Of a DNA stretch of 64,000 bases, positions 8,288 to 20,061 are shown piece after piece. A program made the position numbers and the translations under genes. The notes below the pieces were generated by a model. That model had not been told where the DNA came from. It searched no databases and was given only the letters and a program-made list of their open reading frames with translations. Position 1 is the first letter of the stretch. Every line of letters begins with the position of its first letter. The DNA comes from Demequina sp. NBRC 110057. GTDB lineage: Bacteria > Actinomycetota > Actinomycetes > Actinomycetales > Demequinaceae. The stretch is taken from NCBI RefSeq assembly GCF_002090175.1, contig NZ_BBRN01000003.1, positions 372,001 to 436,000 of the forward strand, read 5' to 3'.

Positions 8288-8773
8288 ATGGACGACGAGA
8301 GAGCTCCGAGCCTGAGCGAGCGCGCCCCGCTCGTCGAGGCAGTGCGGCTCCTCGAGGCGCGCATGCGGGACGTCGCCGCCATCGCGGCGCCCGACCCTTT
8401 CTCCTTCATGACGCTGCACCAGGCGTTCCTCTTTCAACACCTCGCGAGGGCGCCAGGCGGGTTGCCCCAGGCGACCCTCGTCGAGCGGGTGAACACCAGT
8501 GCCCCCGCCGTCTCCCAGATGGTCGGGCGCATGGTCCTCAAGCGACTCGTCACGATCGAACGGCACCCGCTGAACGAACGCACACGGCTCGTCGTGCCGA
8601 CCGAGCGCGGCTTCGCCGACTACGACTGGGTGCTGCGCATGGTCGCGAGCGAGGACCGCCGCTGGCGCGGCGGCGGGAACCCCGACGCTGCGGGCACCGT
8701 CTCGCTCGACACCTACGTCGAGTCCGGCATGGCGCTGTGGCGGTGGGAGCGAGGCAAGGGTCCGATGCCGTAG
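8288..8773 (+). CDS. MarR-family transcriptional regulator
   Basis: A 161-residue winged-helix protein. The helix-turn-helix reads PQATLVERVNTSAPAVSQMV, and the wing (LVTIERHPLNERTRLVVPTE) carries the conserved Asn-Glu-Arg-Thr-Arg pattern. The start is leaderless: TAACGT lies 7 bases upstream. It is convergent with the MFS exporter, whose stop is 13 bases away. A MarR next to an efflux pump suggests regulation of export, but the exporter's promoter is 1.4 kb away at its other end, so this is only suggestive. Confidence 0.85.
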   Translation: MDDERAPSLSERAPLVEAVRLLEARMRDVAAIAAPDPFSFMTLHQAFLFQHLARAPGGLPQATLVERVNTSAPAVSQMVGRMVLKRLVTIERHPLNERTRLVVPTERGFADYDWVLRMVASEDRRWRGGGNPDAAGTVSLDTYVESGMALWRWERGKGPMP

Positions 8774-8786
8774 CCAACCGGGGTGC

Positions 8787-10169
8787 TCAGGGCACCGGGT
8801 GGCGGTCGTCGTACTCGCGGAACGTCTGCCCCGTCCGCGAGCGCCGCAGGCGCGTGAGCACGGCGATGAGGCCGATGATGGCGAGCCCGCCGAGCAGCGG
8901 CGGGCACCACAGCCCCACCGCTGTCGCGAGGATGCCCGCATACATGTCGCCGATGCGTGGCCCGCCCGTGACCACCACGACGAAGATGCCCTGGAGTCGG
9001 CCGCGCATCTCGTCGGGAGACGCCTGGATGATCATCGTCTGACGGAAGATCGAGCTCACCTCGTCCGAGGCGCCCAGCCCGGCCATCGCGATCGCGAGGG
9101 GCACCATCGCCGGCCAGAAGATGCCTCCCCAGCCGGGCGCCGCGACGTGGTCCACCCCGCTCATGACCAGCACGACCACCCCGAACAGCACCGCGAACCC
9201 GCCGAACACAGTGATGGCGCGCCCGATCGCGACGCCGTGGCGATGCACGTGCGCCACCGGGCCGGAGAACAGCGACACGAGGATGGTGCCCACCGCCCCC
9301 GCCGCCGTCAGCGCGCCGACCGTCAGCGATCCCCCGCCCACCACCGTCGCCCCGAGCGCGGGGAACAGGACGTAGGGACGGCCAAACGTCATCGCGACCA
9401 CGTCGACAACGAACGACATCCGAATGTTGGGGCTGCGACGCAGGAAGCCCGCCCCCTCACGCAGCATCCCCCAACCGACGACCCCGCCGCCGCTGAGGCG
9501 CGGCAGCGGCGGCAGCGACCACACGCCAAGGAAGCCCGCCGTGAACAACACCGCGTCGATCGCGAACGTCCACGCGAGCCCGGCCGACGACGCGAGCACC
9601 CCCGCGAGCGCCGGTCCCAGCGTGAGGCTCGCCCCGAAGGCGATCCCGTTCAGCGCGGTCGCGCGGGACACGAGGTGCGGGGGAAGGATGCGGGCCACCA
9701 CCGAGCCGCGCGTGGTGCTCGAGATGGTCGCGGCGACGGCGTTCACCGTCGTCACCACGTAGAACGGCCACACCGGGGCGTGGCCACCGTCGGCGTGCCG
9801 CGACACGTCCCACAGCGCGAGCGCCACCAGCGTGAACGTCGACGCCCAGGCCACGAGCGACGACACGATGGCGAGGCGCCGGCGGTCGAAGACGTCCGCG
9901 AGCATGCCGCCCCACAGGCCAGCGACGATCATCGGCACGAGCGCGAGGCCGCCCACGAGCCCCACGGCGAAGGTCGACTCGGTGATCTCGTAGATCTGCA
10001 GCCCGACGGCGACGACGGTCATCTGGGCGCCGATGCCCGACACGGTGCCGCCGATCCACAGGCGTGCGAATGCGGGCGACTGCTTCAGCGGGGCGAGGTC
10101 GACGAGCCGCCGCTTGCGTGCCGGTACGGGCGAGCCTGCGTCCTCGGATCCGGGCTGCTCGGCTCTCAC
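8787..10169 (-). CDS. MFS transporter, EntS/MFS_3-like exporter
   Basis: The 460 residues include twelve predicted membrane helices after a 35-residue cytoplasmic N-terminus. The loop between helices 2 and 3 reads GGMLADVFDRRRL, the MFS signature motif A (GxxxDxxxRR). The order of motifs, including the conserved PPHLVSRATALNGIAF and SPDEMRGRLQG segments, matches the enterobactin-exporter-like MFS_3 group, usually drug or siderophore efflux. The start is GTG 10169, 6 bases downstream of minus-strand TAGACT (10181-10176). Substrate unknown. Confidence 0.88.
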   Translation of the reverse strand: MRAEQPGSEDAGSPVPARKRRLVDLAPLKQSPAFARLWIGGTVSGIGAQMTVVAVGLQIYEITESTFAVGLVGGLALVPMIVAGLWGGMLADVFDRRRLAIVSSLVAWASTFTLVALALWDVSRHADGGHAPVWPFYVVTTVNAVAATISSTTRGSVVARILPPHLVSRATALNGIAFGASLTLGPALAGVLASSAGLAWTFAIDAVLFTAGFLGVWSLPPLPRLSGGGVVGWGMLREGAGFLRRSPNIRMSFVVDVVAMTFGRPYVLFPALGATVVGGGSLTVGALTAAGAVGTILVSLFSGPVAHVHRHGVAIGRAITVFGGFAVLFGVVVLVMSGVDHVAAPGWGGIFWPAMVPLAIAMAGLGASDEVSSIFRQTMIIQASPDEMRGRLQGIFVVVVTGGPRIGDMYAGILATAVGLWCPPLLGGLAIIGLIAVLTRLRRSRTGQTFREYDDRHPVP

Positions 10170-10315
10170 CGGCGAAGTCTATGGCAGGCATGAATCGCCC
10201 CTCCCCCGAGGCCGCCCGGCCGCGGCGCGCGTCGGCGCGCGACAAACGGGGCGTTCAGCCCTAGCCTGAAGCCCTGAGTGGCACCGGCCGATGACGGTCG
10301 GAGGGGGAGGTGCCG

Positions 10316-10900
10316 ATGCACGGCTCGTCGTGGCGCACCCGCGTCGCGGGTCTCGCCGTGCCCGTCGTCGCCGTCGGCGCCCTCGCCGGATGCCTCCAGG
10401 GCCCGGGAGAGTTTGAGCCGGCCACCCCCACCTCCGCGACCGCGGCACCCGTCGGCACTGCGCGCGCGGCGACCGTCGACATCGACCCGTGCGGCCTGCT
10501 CGACGCGGACACCATCGCCCAGGCCACGGGCGAGACGCTCGAGCGCGCGCCGCTCGACCTGCCCACGGCCGATGCCCACACCGCCGGGCTCACCGGCTGC
10601 CGGTGGGCGGACGAGGACGGCCACGAGGTGTCGGTCATGATCGACCCCACCATCACCGACATCGACGCGTTCTACGCGCAAGCCAGCGCGGACGCCGACG
10701 CCGCGGGCGAGCCGGTGACCGCGCTCGCCATCGACGGAGCCGACCTCGCCTTCGGCGGTGAGAGCGACGACTTCGCCGCGGTCGCCGTCGTCATCGCCGG
10801 CGTGGTGCACCAGGTCCTCTACGCGGCCCCCAGCGACGACGACCGCCTCGCCGCCGCCCAGGAACTCGCCCGCGCCGTCGTCGCCGCTGAGGCCGAATGA
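10316..10900 (+). CDS. Putative secreted lipoprotein, DUF3558-like
   Basis: A 194-residue protein with a twin-basic signal peptide and the lipobox VGALAGC (lipidated Cys near residue 26), followed by a Thr/Ala/Pro linker. The globular part has a Cys pair (DPCGLLD ... LTGCRWADED), a pattern like the DUF3558 lipoproteins of actinomycetes. ATG 10316 is chosen because GGGGGAGG (10302-10309) ends six bases before it; the GTG at 10310 would overlap that site. It is monocistronic and faces away from the MFS gene. Function unknown; anchored on the outer face of the cytoplasmic membrane. Confidence 0.8.
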   Translation: MHGSSWRTRVAGLAVPVVAVGALAGCLQGPGEFEPATPTSATAAPVGTARAATVDIDPCGLLDADTIAQATGETLERAPLDLPTADAHTAGLTGCRWADEDGHEVSVMIDPTITDIDAFYAQASADADAAGEPVTALAIDGADLAFGGESDDFAAVAVVIAGVVHQVLYAAPSDDDRLAAAQELARAVVAAEAE

Positions 10901-10974
10901 GGCCTCCTCGCCGTTCGCTTTGGGCCGAGTCGCCCAATGCGCGCCATTCGTCCACCCCGTGAGAGGATCCCCTC

Positions 10975-13563
10975 ATGCCTGGTACCAACCTCACGCGCGC
11001 CGAGGCCGAGGCCCGCGCCGCCATCGTCTCCACCGAGACGTACACCGTCGAGCTTGACCTCACCACCTCCGAGGAGACGTTCCGCTCGACGACGACGGCG
11101 CGCTTTGCCGCCACGGCCGGCGAGTCGACCTTCATCGACCTCATCGCGCCCACCGTGCACCGCATCGTGCTGAACGGCGTGGAACTGGACCCCGCGGAGC
11201 ACTTCGCTGACAGCCGCATCTCGCTTCCCGACCTCACGGAGAGCAACGAGCTCATCGTCGAGGCCGAGTGCGCCTACATGAACACCGGCGAGGGCCTCCA
11301 CCGCTTCGTGGACCCCGAGGACGGCGAGGTCTACCTCTACAGCCAGTTCGAGGTGGCCGACACGCGCCGCATGTACGCCGTGTTCGAGCAGCCCGACCTG
11401 AAGGCAGCGTTCACCTTCACCGTCACCGCGCCCGACCACTGGCACGTGCTGTCCAACAACCCCGGCGCGTCGACCCCGGTCGACGGCACCATCGAGATCG
11501 CCGGCACCGAGCGCGGCAAGCTGCGCTGGGACTTCACCGAGACCGTCAAGCTGCCCTGCTACGTCACCGCGCTAGTGGCCGGCCCGTATCACGAGGTCGA
11601 GGGCACCGTCACGTCGCGCAAGGGCGAGCTGCGCGCCAACGTGTACTGCCGCAAGGCCCTCGCGCCCTACCTTGACGCCGACGTCATCCTTGACGACACC
11701 CAGCAGGGCTTCACGTTCTACGAGGACAAGTTCCAGTACGACTACCCCTTCGAGAAGTACGACCAGATCTTCGTCCCCGAGTTCAACGCTGGCGCGATGG
11801 AGAACGCCGGCTGCGTGACGTTCCTCGAGGACTACGTGTTCCGCTCCAAGCCCGCCCAGGCGCGCGTCGAGCGCCGCACTGTGACGGTGCTGCACGAGCT
11901 CGCCCACATGTGGTTCGGCGACCTCGTCACCATGAAGTGGTGGAACGACCTGTGGCTCAACGAGTCGTTCGCCGAGTACGCGTCCACGGTCGCGACGGTC
12001 GAGACCACCAAGTGGAAGAACAACTGGGTCACCTTCAACGCCCTCGAAAAGACGTGGGCGGCGCGTCAGGACCAGCTGCCGAGCACGCACCCGATCATGG
12101 CCGACATCAAGGACCTCGAGGACGTCGAGGTCAACTTCGACGGCATCACCTACGCGAAGGGCGCCTCCGTACTGCGCCAGCTCGCCGCCTGGGTGGGCGA
12201 GGACGAGTTCTTCGCCGGCGTCGCCGAGTACTTCCGCAAGCACCACCACTCGAACACCACGCTGCGCGACCTGCTTGTCGAGCTCGAGGAGACCTCCGGC
12301 CGCGACCTGTCCGCCTGGTCCGAGGTGTGGCTGCAGAAGGCCGGCATCACCACGCTGCGCCCCGAGATCGAGGTCGACTCGAACGACGACATCGCGGCGT
12401 TCGCGGTGCTGCAGGAGGTGCCTGAGGAGTGGCCCACGCAGCGCCCGCACCGCCTCGGCATCGGCGGCTACGACGTGATCGTCGACGAGACGGGCGTGAC
12501 TCGCCTCGAGCAGTCGATGCACGTCGAGATCGACGTGCGCGGCGAGCGCACCGACGTCTCCGAGCTGGTGGGCAAGCACCGCCCCGCGCTGCTGCTCATC
12601 AACGACGGCGACCTCGCCTACGCCAAGGTGCGCCTCGACGAGCAGTCGCTCGCGACCGCCGTGGAGCACGTGGGAAGTTTCGCCGACCCGCTGGCCCGCT
12701 CGATGGTCCTCACCGCCGCGTGGGACATGACGCGCGACGGCGAGATGCCGGCCCGTCAGTACATCGACCTGGTGCTGAAGAACATCGGCCGCGAGTCCGA
12801 GTCCACCACCGTCATGGTGCTGCTGCGCCAGCTGTCGACGGCGCTCGCGCTGTACGTCCACCCCGTGCACGAGGCAGACGCGGCGCAGCACGTCGCCGAG
12901 CAGCTGTGGAAGCTCGCGATCGAGGCCGAGCCCGGCTCGGACAGCCAGCTCCAGTTCGTGCGCGCCTTCGCCGCTCACGCCCAGTCCGAGCTGCACCTGG
13001 ACAACCTCCAGGGCCTCATCGACGAGAAGCTCCACCTCGAGGGCCTCGCGATCGACAAGGACCTGCAGTGGGACCTGCTCACCGGCCTCGTGGCCGGCGG
13101 TCGCGCCGGCGAGGTGGCGATCGAGCTGCAGCTCGCCAAGGACGGCTCGGCCTCCGGCCAGCGCCGCGCCGCCCACGCCAAGGCGGCGATCCCCACGGTC
13201 GAGGGCAAGCGCGCCGCGTGGGACTCGCTCGTCAACGCCGAGAAGGACATGCCCAACGCCCTGCAGTACGAGGCGACGGCCGGCTTCGCGCACGTGCATG
13301 ACACCGCGCTGCTCGAGCCGTACATCGACGAGTACTTCGCGTGCGTCCGCCGTATCTACGCGGACAAGACCAACGAGATCGCGACCAACCTCATCGAGGG
13401 CCTCTACCCCGCCGAGCTCGCCGGCCGCGTCGCCGACCTGCAGGACAAGGCCGATGCGTGGCTCGCCGACAACGCTGACGCGCACGATGCGCTGAAGCGC
13501 CTCATCATCGAGGGCCGCGACGGCGTGCGCCGCGCCCTGAAGAACCAGGAGCGCGACTACTAA
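10975..13563 (+). CDS. pepN: Aminopeptidase N (M1 family), first of a tandem pair
   Basis: An 862-residue zinc aminopeptidase that removes N-terminal residues from peptides in the cytoplasm; no signal peptide is seen. The exopeptidase motif GAMENAG lies near residue 271, HELAH (zinc, catalytic Glu) near 306 and the third ligand in NESFAEY near 328. The C-terminal half is the helical ERAP1-like domain usual in actinobacterial PepN. GAGAGGA precedes the ATG by eight bases. A perfect 18-bp-arm terminator follows, separating it from its paralogue. Confidence 0.96.
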   Translation: MPGTNLTRAEAEARAAIVSTETYTVELDLTTSEETFRSTTTARFAATAGESTFIDLIAPTVHRIVLNGVELDPAEHFADSRISLPDLTESNELIVEAECAYMNTGEGLHRFVDPEDGEVYLYSQFEVADTRRMYAVFEQPDLKAAFTFTVTAPDHWHVLSNNPGASTPVDGTIEIAGTERGKLRWDFTETVKLPCYVTALVAGPYHEVEGTVTSRKGELRANVYCRKALAPYLDADVILDDTQQGFTFYEDKFQYDYPFEKYDQIFVPEFNAGAMENAGCVTFLEDYVFRSKPAQARVERRTVTVLHELAHMWFGDLVTMKWWNDLWLNESFAEYASTVATVETTKWKNNWVTFNALEKTWAARQDQLPSTHPIMADIKDLEDVEVNFDGITYAKGASVLRQLAAWVGEDEFFAGVAEYFRKHHHSNTTLRDLLVELEETSGRDLSAWSEVWLQKAGITTLRPEIEVDSNDDIAAFAVLQEVPEEWPTQRPHRLGIGGYDVIVDETGVTRLEQSMHVEIDVRGERTDVSELVGKHRPALLLINDGDLAYAKVRLDEQSLATAVEHVGSFADPLARSMVLTAAWDMTRDGEMPARQYIDLVLKNIGRESESTTVMVLLRQLSTALALYVHPVHEADAAQHVAEQLWKLAIEAEPGSDSQLQFVRAFAAHAQSELHLDNLQGLIDEKLHLEGLAIDKDLQWDLLTGLVAGGRAGEVAIELQLAKDGSASGQRRAAHAKAAIPTVEGKRAAWDSLVNAEKDMPNALQYEATAGFAHVHDTALLEPYIDEYFACVRRIYADKTNEIATNLIEGLYPAELAGRVADLQDKADAWLADNADAHDALKRLIIEGRDGVRRALKNQERDY

Positions 13564-13582
13564 GTCACGCGACCCACACCAC

Positions 13583-13620
13583 CGCGAAGGGGGCGGCCCG
13601 CACGGGCCGCCCCCTTCGCG
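13583..13620 (+). terminator. Perfect palindromic terminator after pepN
   Basis: Eighteen-base arms 13583-13600 and 13603-13620 flank the two-base loop CA with no mismatch. The stem is G/C-rich and has no T run, typical of high-GC terminators. Confidence 0.75.
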
Positions 13621-13686
13621 CGTCCCCGGCCCCCGCATCGGCCACGCGCGCGGCGCGACCCACCCCGGCGTGAAAGACTGGCCCGC

Positions 13687-16230
<2,544 letters not shown>

Positions 16231-16248
16231 GCGAGGGCGCGCCGCGCG

Positions 16249-18453
16249 TCAGGACTGGCGCGCGGCGCGCACCGCCTCAAGTAGGCGGTTCAGGCGGGGG
16301 TGGTCGAACATGTCGTCGAGCAGCACCGCCACCCCGTTGGCGTCGGCCAGCGGCACCTGCCAGTTGGGGTACTCGGTGTGCGTGCCGGGGTGGTTCTGGG
16401 AGCGTCGCTCCCCCACCGCGTCGGTGAGAGCCACGGCGGTCAGCAGCGCGGGCGTGTGCATGGCGAGGCGGTGGACACCGGCGACGAGGTCCTCCTCCTC
16501 CCAGTCCTCGATCATCCAGTCGCGTTCCCGTAGGTAGGCGACCATGCTCGCGCGCTCCGCGGCGGACTTCGCCGCCTCCCCCTCGACGTCGTCGATGAGG
16601 CCCAGCTCCTGGCGTACGGGGATGTGCTCGCCTGCCAGGTAGGCCGCCGTGGGCGGCAGGTCGTGGACCGTGACCGACACGAGCGCATCGGCACGGTAGT
16701 GCTCGGGCGGCGTGGGGGAACCGTCGTGCTGCTTCTCGAAGAGCGCGACGACGGTACCCAGGAGCCCCCGAGCGTTGAGGTAGTCGGAGACCCACGGCTC
16801 GAGGGTGCCGAGGTCCTCGCCGATGACGATGGTGCCCGCGCGCTCGGCCTCGAGCGCGAGGATCCCGATGAGCGCCTCGTGGTCGAAGTGGACGTACACG
16901 CCGTCCGCGGGCGAGTGCCCCTCGGGCACCCACCACTGCCGGAACAGCCCCAGGATGTGGTCGATCCTCAGCGCGCCGGCGTGCCTTACGGCCGCCCTCA
17001 CCACGTCACGGAACGGCAGGTACGCCGCGGACTCCAGGGCGCGCGGCTGCCACGGAGGCTGCGACCACGACTGGCCGTGCTGGTTGTACATGTCCGGCGG
17101 CGCGCCCACGGCGATGCCCGAGGCGAGCACGCGGCCCAGCGCCCAGGCATCGGCCCCCTGGGGATGCACGCCGACCGCGAGGTCCGTCATGAGGCCGATG
17201 CTCATGCCGGCGTCCGTCGCGGCGCGCTGGGCCTCGCCCAGCTGCTCGTCGCAGACCCACTGCAGCCACGCGTGATAGAGCACCCGGTCGGAGTGCTCCT
17301 CTCGCCACGCGTCGACGGCGGTGGGAAGGCGCTTGGCCAGCTCGTCTGGCCACGGGACGCCGCGGTGGGCCTCCGCGATCGAGCACCAGGTGGCGAAGTC
17401 CTCGAGGGAGCGGCCCTCGCGCAGGCAGAAGGCCTCGAACGCTGCCTGGCGTCCCGCGGAGCGCGGCGCGGCGTAGACCTTCTCGAGCGCGGCGGCCTTG
17501 AGGCGCCACACGGTGTCGCGGTCGATCCTGTCGGTCGACGCGTTCATGCGGCGAGGCTTCTCCGCCTCCCACTCGAGCACGGCCCGCTGCTGCGAGGGCA
17601 GGTACGCCACTTCGGGGATGTCCTCGACGCGGATGTACAGCGGCGACAGGAAGCGCCGCGACGTCGGCAGGTACGGCGACGGCTCGATGGGCGTGGCGGG
17701 CTCGGTCGCGTGGAGCGGGTTGATCTGGAGGAAGTCGGCGCCGGCGGCGGCGGACAGCGCGCCAAGGTCCGCCAGGTCGGCAAGGTCGCCGATGCCCCAC
17801 GAGCGCTCGGAACGCACGGAGTAAATCTGGGCGGCAAGGCCCCACGGCCGGCGGGCGCGCACGTCGGCCGGAAGCGGGGCCCGCTCTGGGGTGACCACCA
17901 CGTAGCCGCGCGCCCTCACCCCGGTGGTGGAGGCCTCGACGCGGTGCCAGCCGAGCGGCAGGTCCGCGGGAATCTCGAAGGTGGCGCGGCCGATCAGGCG
18001 TGTGCCGACCTGGCGCGGCTCCACGAGGATGTCGAGCTGGCGCAGGCCGCGAGTCGACCCGTCCTCGAGCAGCAGGGTCGCGGCGGCCGGCTCGCCGTGC
18101 GGGACGTGGAGGGGAAGCTGGCGGCTGTGCCCCGCGCGCAGCACCGTCACGGGAGGCACCACCCGGGCCCACGGCAGGTCCTCGAGCGCGGCGAGGGATC
18201 CGCGGCAGCGCTCGTCGTCCTCGGCGGCGACGCCCATCGCGGCAAGCGCGGCCCGCACGGCGGCCGTCGAGCTGGAGCGAGGCGAGCCGTCCCAGCCGGT
18301 GTACGTCAGCGCCACGCCGCACGCGCGGGCAAGCGCGGCAAGCGCCTCGCTCGGGGCGGCGTCCTCAGCAGTGGTCTCCACGGCGTCCATCCTGCCAGGT
18401 TCAGGCCCATTTTCAACGGTGACGATCGTCACGGGCATCGTCGCTTCCCGCAT
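16249..18453 (-). CDS. malQ: 4-alpha-glucanotransferase (amylomaltase)
   Basis: A GH77 enzyme that transfers alpha-1,4-glucan segments between maltodextrins in the cytoplasm. Catalytic landmarks are ALRIDHILGLFRQWWVPEG (nucleophile Asp in RIDH), IGEDLGTL (acid Glu) and VTVHDLPPTAAYLAGEH (third Asp in HDLPP). It has the N-terminal extension (about 150 residues before the barrel) common in actinobacterial MalQ. ATG 18453 gives 734 residues; ATG at 18438 or 18390 are alternatives, and the first 21 residues look unlike the family, so the true start may be 18390. It is convergent with the second aminopeptidase gene and divergent from mscS. It pairs functionally with the GH13 glucosidase 11 kb away. 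Confidence 0.93.
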   Translation of the reverse strand: MREATMPVTIVTVENGPEPGRMDAVETTAEDAAPSEALAALARACGVALTYTGWDGSPRSSSTAAVRAALAAMGVAAEDDERCRGSLAALEDLPWARVVPPVTVLRAGHSRQLPLHVPHGEPAAATLLLEDGSTRGLRQLDILVEPRQVGTRLIGRATFEIPADLPLGWHRVEASTTGVRARGYVVVTPERAPLPADVRARRPWGLAAQIYSVRSERSWGIGDLADLADLGALSAAAGADFLQINPLHATEPATPIEPSPYLPTSRRFLSPLYIRVEDIPEVAYLPSQQRAVLEWEAEKPRRMNASTDRIDRDTVWRLKAAALEKVYAAPRSAGRQAAFEAFCLREGRSLEDFATWCSIAEAHRGVPWPDELAKRLPTAVDAWREEHSDRVLYHAWLQWVCDEQLGEAQRAATDAGMSIGLMTDLAVGVHPQGADAWALGRVLASGIAVGAPPDMYNQHGQSWSQPPWQPRALESAAYLPFRDVVRAAVRHAGALRIDHILGLFRQWWVPEGHSPADGVYVHFDHEALIGILALEAERAGTIVIGEDLGTLEPWVSDYLNARGLLGTVVALFEKQHDGSPTPPEHYRADALVSVTVHDLPPTAAYLAGEHIPVRQELGLIDDVEGEAAKSAAERASMVAYLRERDWMIEDWEEEDLVAGVHRLAMHTPALLTAVALTDAVGERRSQNHPGTHTEYPNWQVPLADANGVAVLLDDMFDHPRLNRLLEAVRAARQS

Positions 18454-18473
18454 CCGTGGTTACCCTGGGAGGT

Positions 18474-19607
18474 GTGACTGCCCTGAACCTCATCTTCGCG
18501 TCCACGTCACCCGACCCGTCGACCACCCCCACGCCGGGAACCGTCGATCTCCCCAGCACTGACGAGATCTCGACCTGGTTCGACGGGGTCGAGGAGCGCG
18601 CCGCCGGTCTCGGGGCCGCCGCGATCATCGCGATCGTGGTGTGGCTCGTGGGCCACTACCTCATCAAGGCCTTCGCGGCCTCGATCGAGCGTGGCACGCA
18701 AATCGCGGACCCCAAGACTCTCGCAGCACTCAAGAAGGCGCGGATCCGCGTCCCCGAGGCCGACGAGACCGAGGCGCGGCTCGAGGCCGAGCGCCGCCGT
18801 CAGCGGGCGCACACCATCAAGCGCGTGCTCGACTCCGCGCTCGCCCTGGTCATCGTGATCCTGCTGCTGATGACGGTGCTGAGCGTCCTGGGCGTCCCGG
18901 TGGGGCCGATGCTCGCCTCCGCCGGAATCCTCGGTGTCGCCCTCGGTTTCGGCGCGCAGTCGCTCGTGAAGGACGTGCTGGCCGGCATCTTCATGCTCAT
19001 CGAGGACCAGTACGGCGTGGGCGACGTCGTCGACCTGGGCGAGGCCGCTGGAACTGTCGAGGAGGTGGGCCTGCGCTGCACCAGGCTGCGCGCCCTCGAC
19101 GGCACCGTCTGGTACATCCCCAACGGCGAGATCACGCGCGTGGGAAACATGACGCGCCTGTGGAGCCGCGTCATGATCGAGGTGCGCTTCGCCTACGACA
19201 CTGACGTCGAGGCGGCCAAGGACGCAATGATCGACGCGGTCACGGCCGCCGCGGGCGAGTCCGAGTCCGTCGCCGCCGCCCTGCTGGGCGACGCCGAGGT
19301 CGCGGGCATCGAATCGCTCGAGTACAACGCCGTAATGCTGCGCCTCATGTGCCAGGTCAACCCTGCGATGCAATGGGACGTGCAGCGCGAGGTGCGCCGC
19401 GAGATGCGCCGCATCTTCGCCGAGCGCGGCATCCGCCTCGCGGTGCCGGGCGACGCCATGGTGGTCGACAGCCACGCCCGCGACACCGACGACCTCCTAC
19501 CGCCCGACTCGCCGCGCAAGCGCGGGGCCGAACAGCCCACGGACGCCGACGGCAAGCCGTTGCCTCCCCCGTCGGACGATGTCGACGGTGACGGAGAGTC
19601 GGACTGA
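18474..19607 (+). CDS. Small-conductance mechanosensitive channel (MscS family)
   Basis: A hydrophobic N-terminal region and a charged linker lead to the pore-lining helix (MLASAGILGVALGFGAQSLV, Gly/Ala-rich as in MscS TM3). The beta domain follows (EDQYGVGDVVDLGEAAGTVEEVG) and then the vestibule domain. A disordered acidic/Pro tail covers the last 50 residues. These channels release solutes on hypo-osmotic shock, complementing the betaine importers in this window. GTG 18474 lies 7 bases after TACCCT (18461-18466), so it is probably leaderless; GTG 18456 is the longer alternative. glbO and tesB follow with 1-base spacing and a 1-base overlap. Confidence 0.92.
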   Translation: MTALNLIFASTSPDPSTTPTPGTVDLPSTDEISTWFDGVEERAAGLGAAAIIAIVVWLVGHYLIKAFAASIERGTQIADPKTLAALKKARIRVPEADETEARLEAERRRQRAHTIKRVLDSALALVIVILLLMTVLSVLGVPVGPMLASAGILGVALGFGAQSLVKDVLAGIFMLIEDQYGVGDVVDLGEAAGTVEEVGLRCTRLRALDGTVWYIPNGEITRVGNMTRLWSRVMIEVRFAYDTDVEAAKDAMIDAVTAAAGESESVAAALLGDAEVAGIESLEYNAVMLRLMCQVNPAMQWDVQREVRREMRRIFAERGIRLAVPGDAMVVDSHARDTDDLLPPDSPRKRGAEQPTDADGKPLPPPSDDVDGDGESD

Positions 19608-19608
19608 C

Positions 19609-20061
19609 GTGACGACTCCCGGCATGAACGTGGGCTCCGGGCCCACGCAGGAGGAGGGCCAGTCCTTCTTCGAGGCGATCGGTGGCCACGACACGTTCGC
19701 CCGCATCGTCCACCGCTTCTACCAGGGCGTCGCGAGCGACCCCATCCTTGGCCCCATGTACCCGAGTCACGACATGGAGGGCGCCGAGTGGCGCCTCACC
19801 GCGTTCCTCGAGCAGTACTGGGGTGGGCCCACCACCTATTCCGATCAGCGCGGCCACCCGCGCCTGCGGATGCGCCACCACGGCTTCCACGTGAACCCCG
19901 AGGCGCGCGACCACTGGGTTGAGCTCATGCGCGACGCCGTCGCCGCGGAGAACCTGTCGCCGCTGCACGCGGTGACGCTCATGGACTACCTCGAGCGCGC
20001 CGCGCATTCGATGATCAACACGTTCGAGCCCACGCCTGGCTCCACGGCCGAGGAGGCCTAA
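19609..20061 (+). CDS. glbO: Group II truncated haemoglobin
   Basis: A 150-residue 2/2 globin. It shows the N-terminal FFEAIGGHDTFARIVHRFY (B10 Tyr in RFY), the CD/E region LTAFLEQYWGGPTTYSDQRG, the proximal-His region LRMRHHGFHV and the group-II Trp G8 in RDHWVELM. Such globins handle O2/NO or peroxide chemistry. The GTG at 19609, one base after the mscS stop with GGAGAG upstream, is preferred; ATG 19624 is possible. Operon partner of mscS and tesB; the coupling with a thioesterase gene is common in Actinobacteria but the functional link is unclear. Confidence 0.93.
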   Translation: MTTPGMNVGSGPTQEEGQSFFEAIGGHDTFARIVHRFYQGVASDPILGPMYPSHDMEGAEWRLTAFLEQYWGGPTTYSDQRGHPRLRMRHHGFHVNPEARDHWVELMRDAVAAENLSPLHAVTLMDYLERAAHSMINTFEPTPGSTAEEA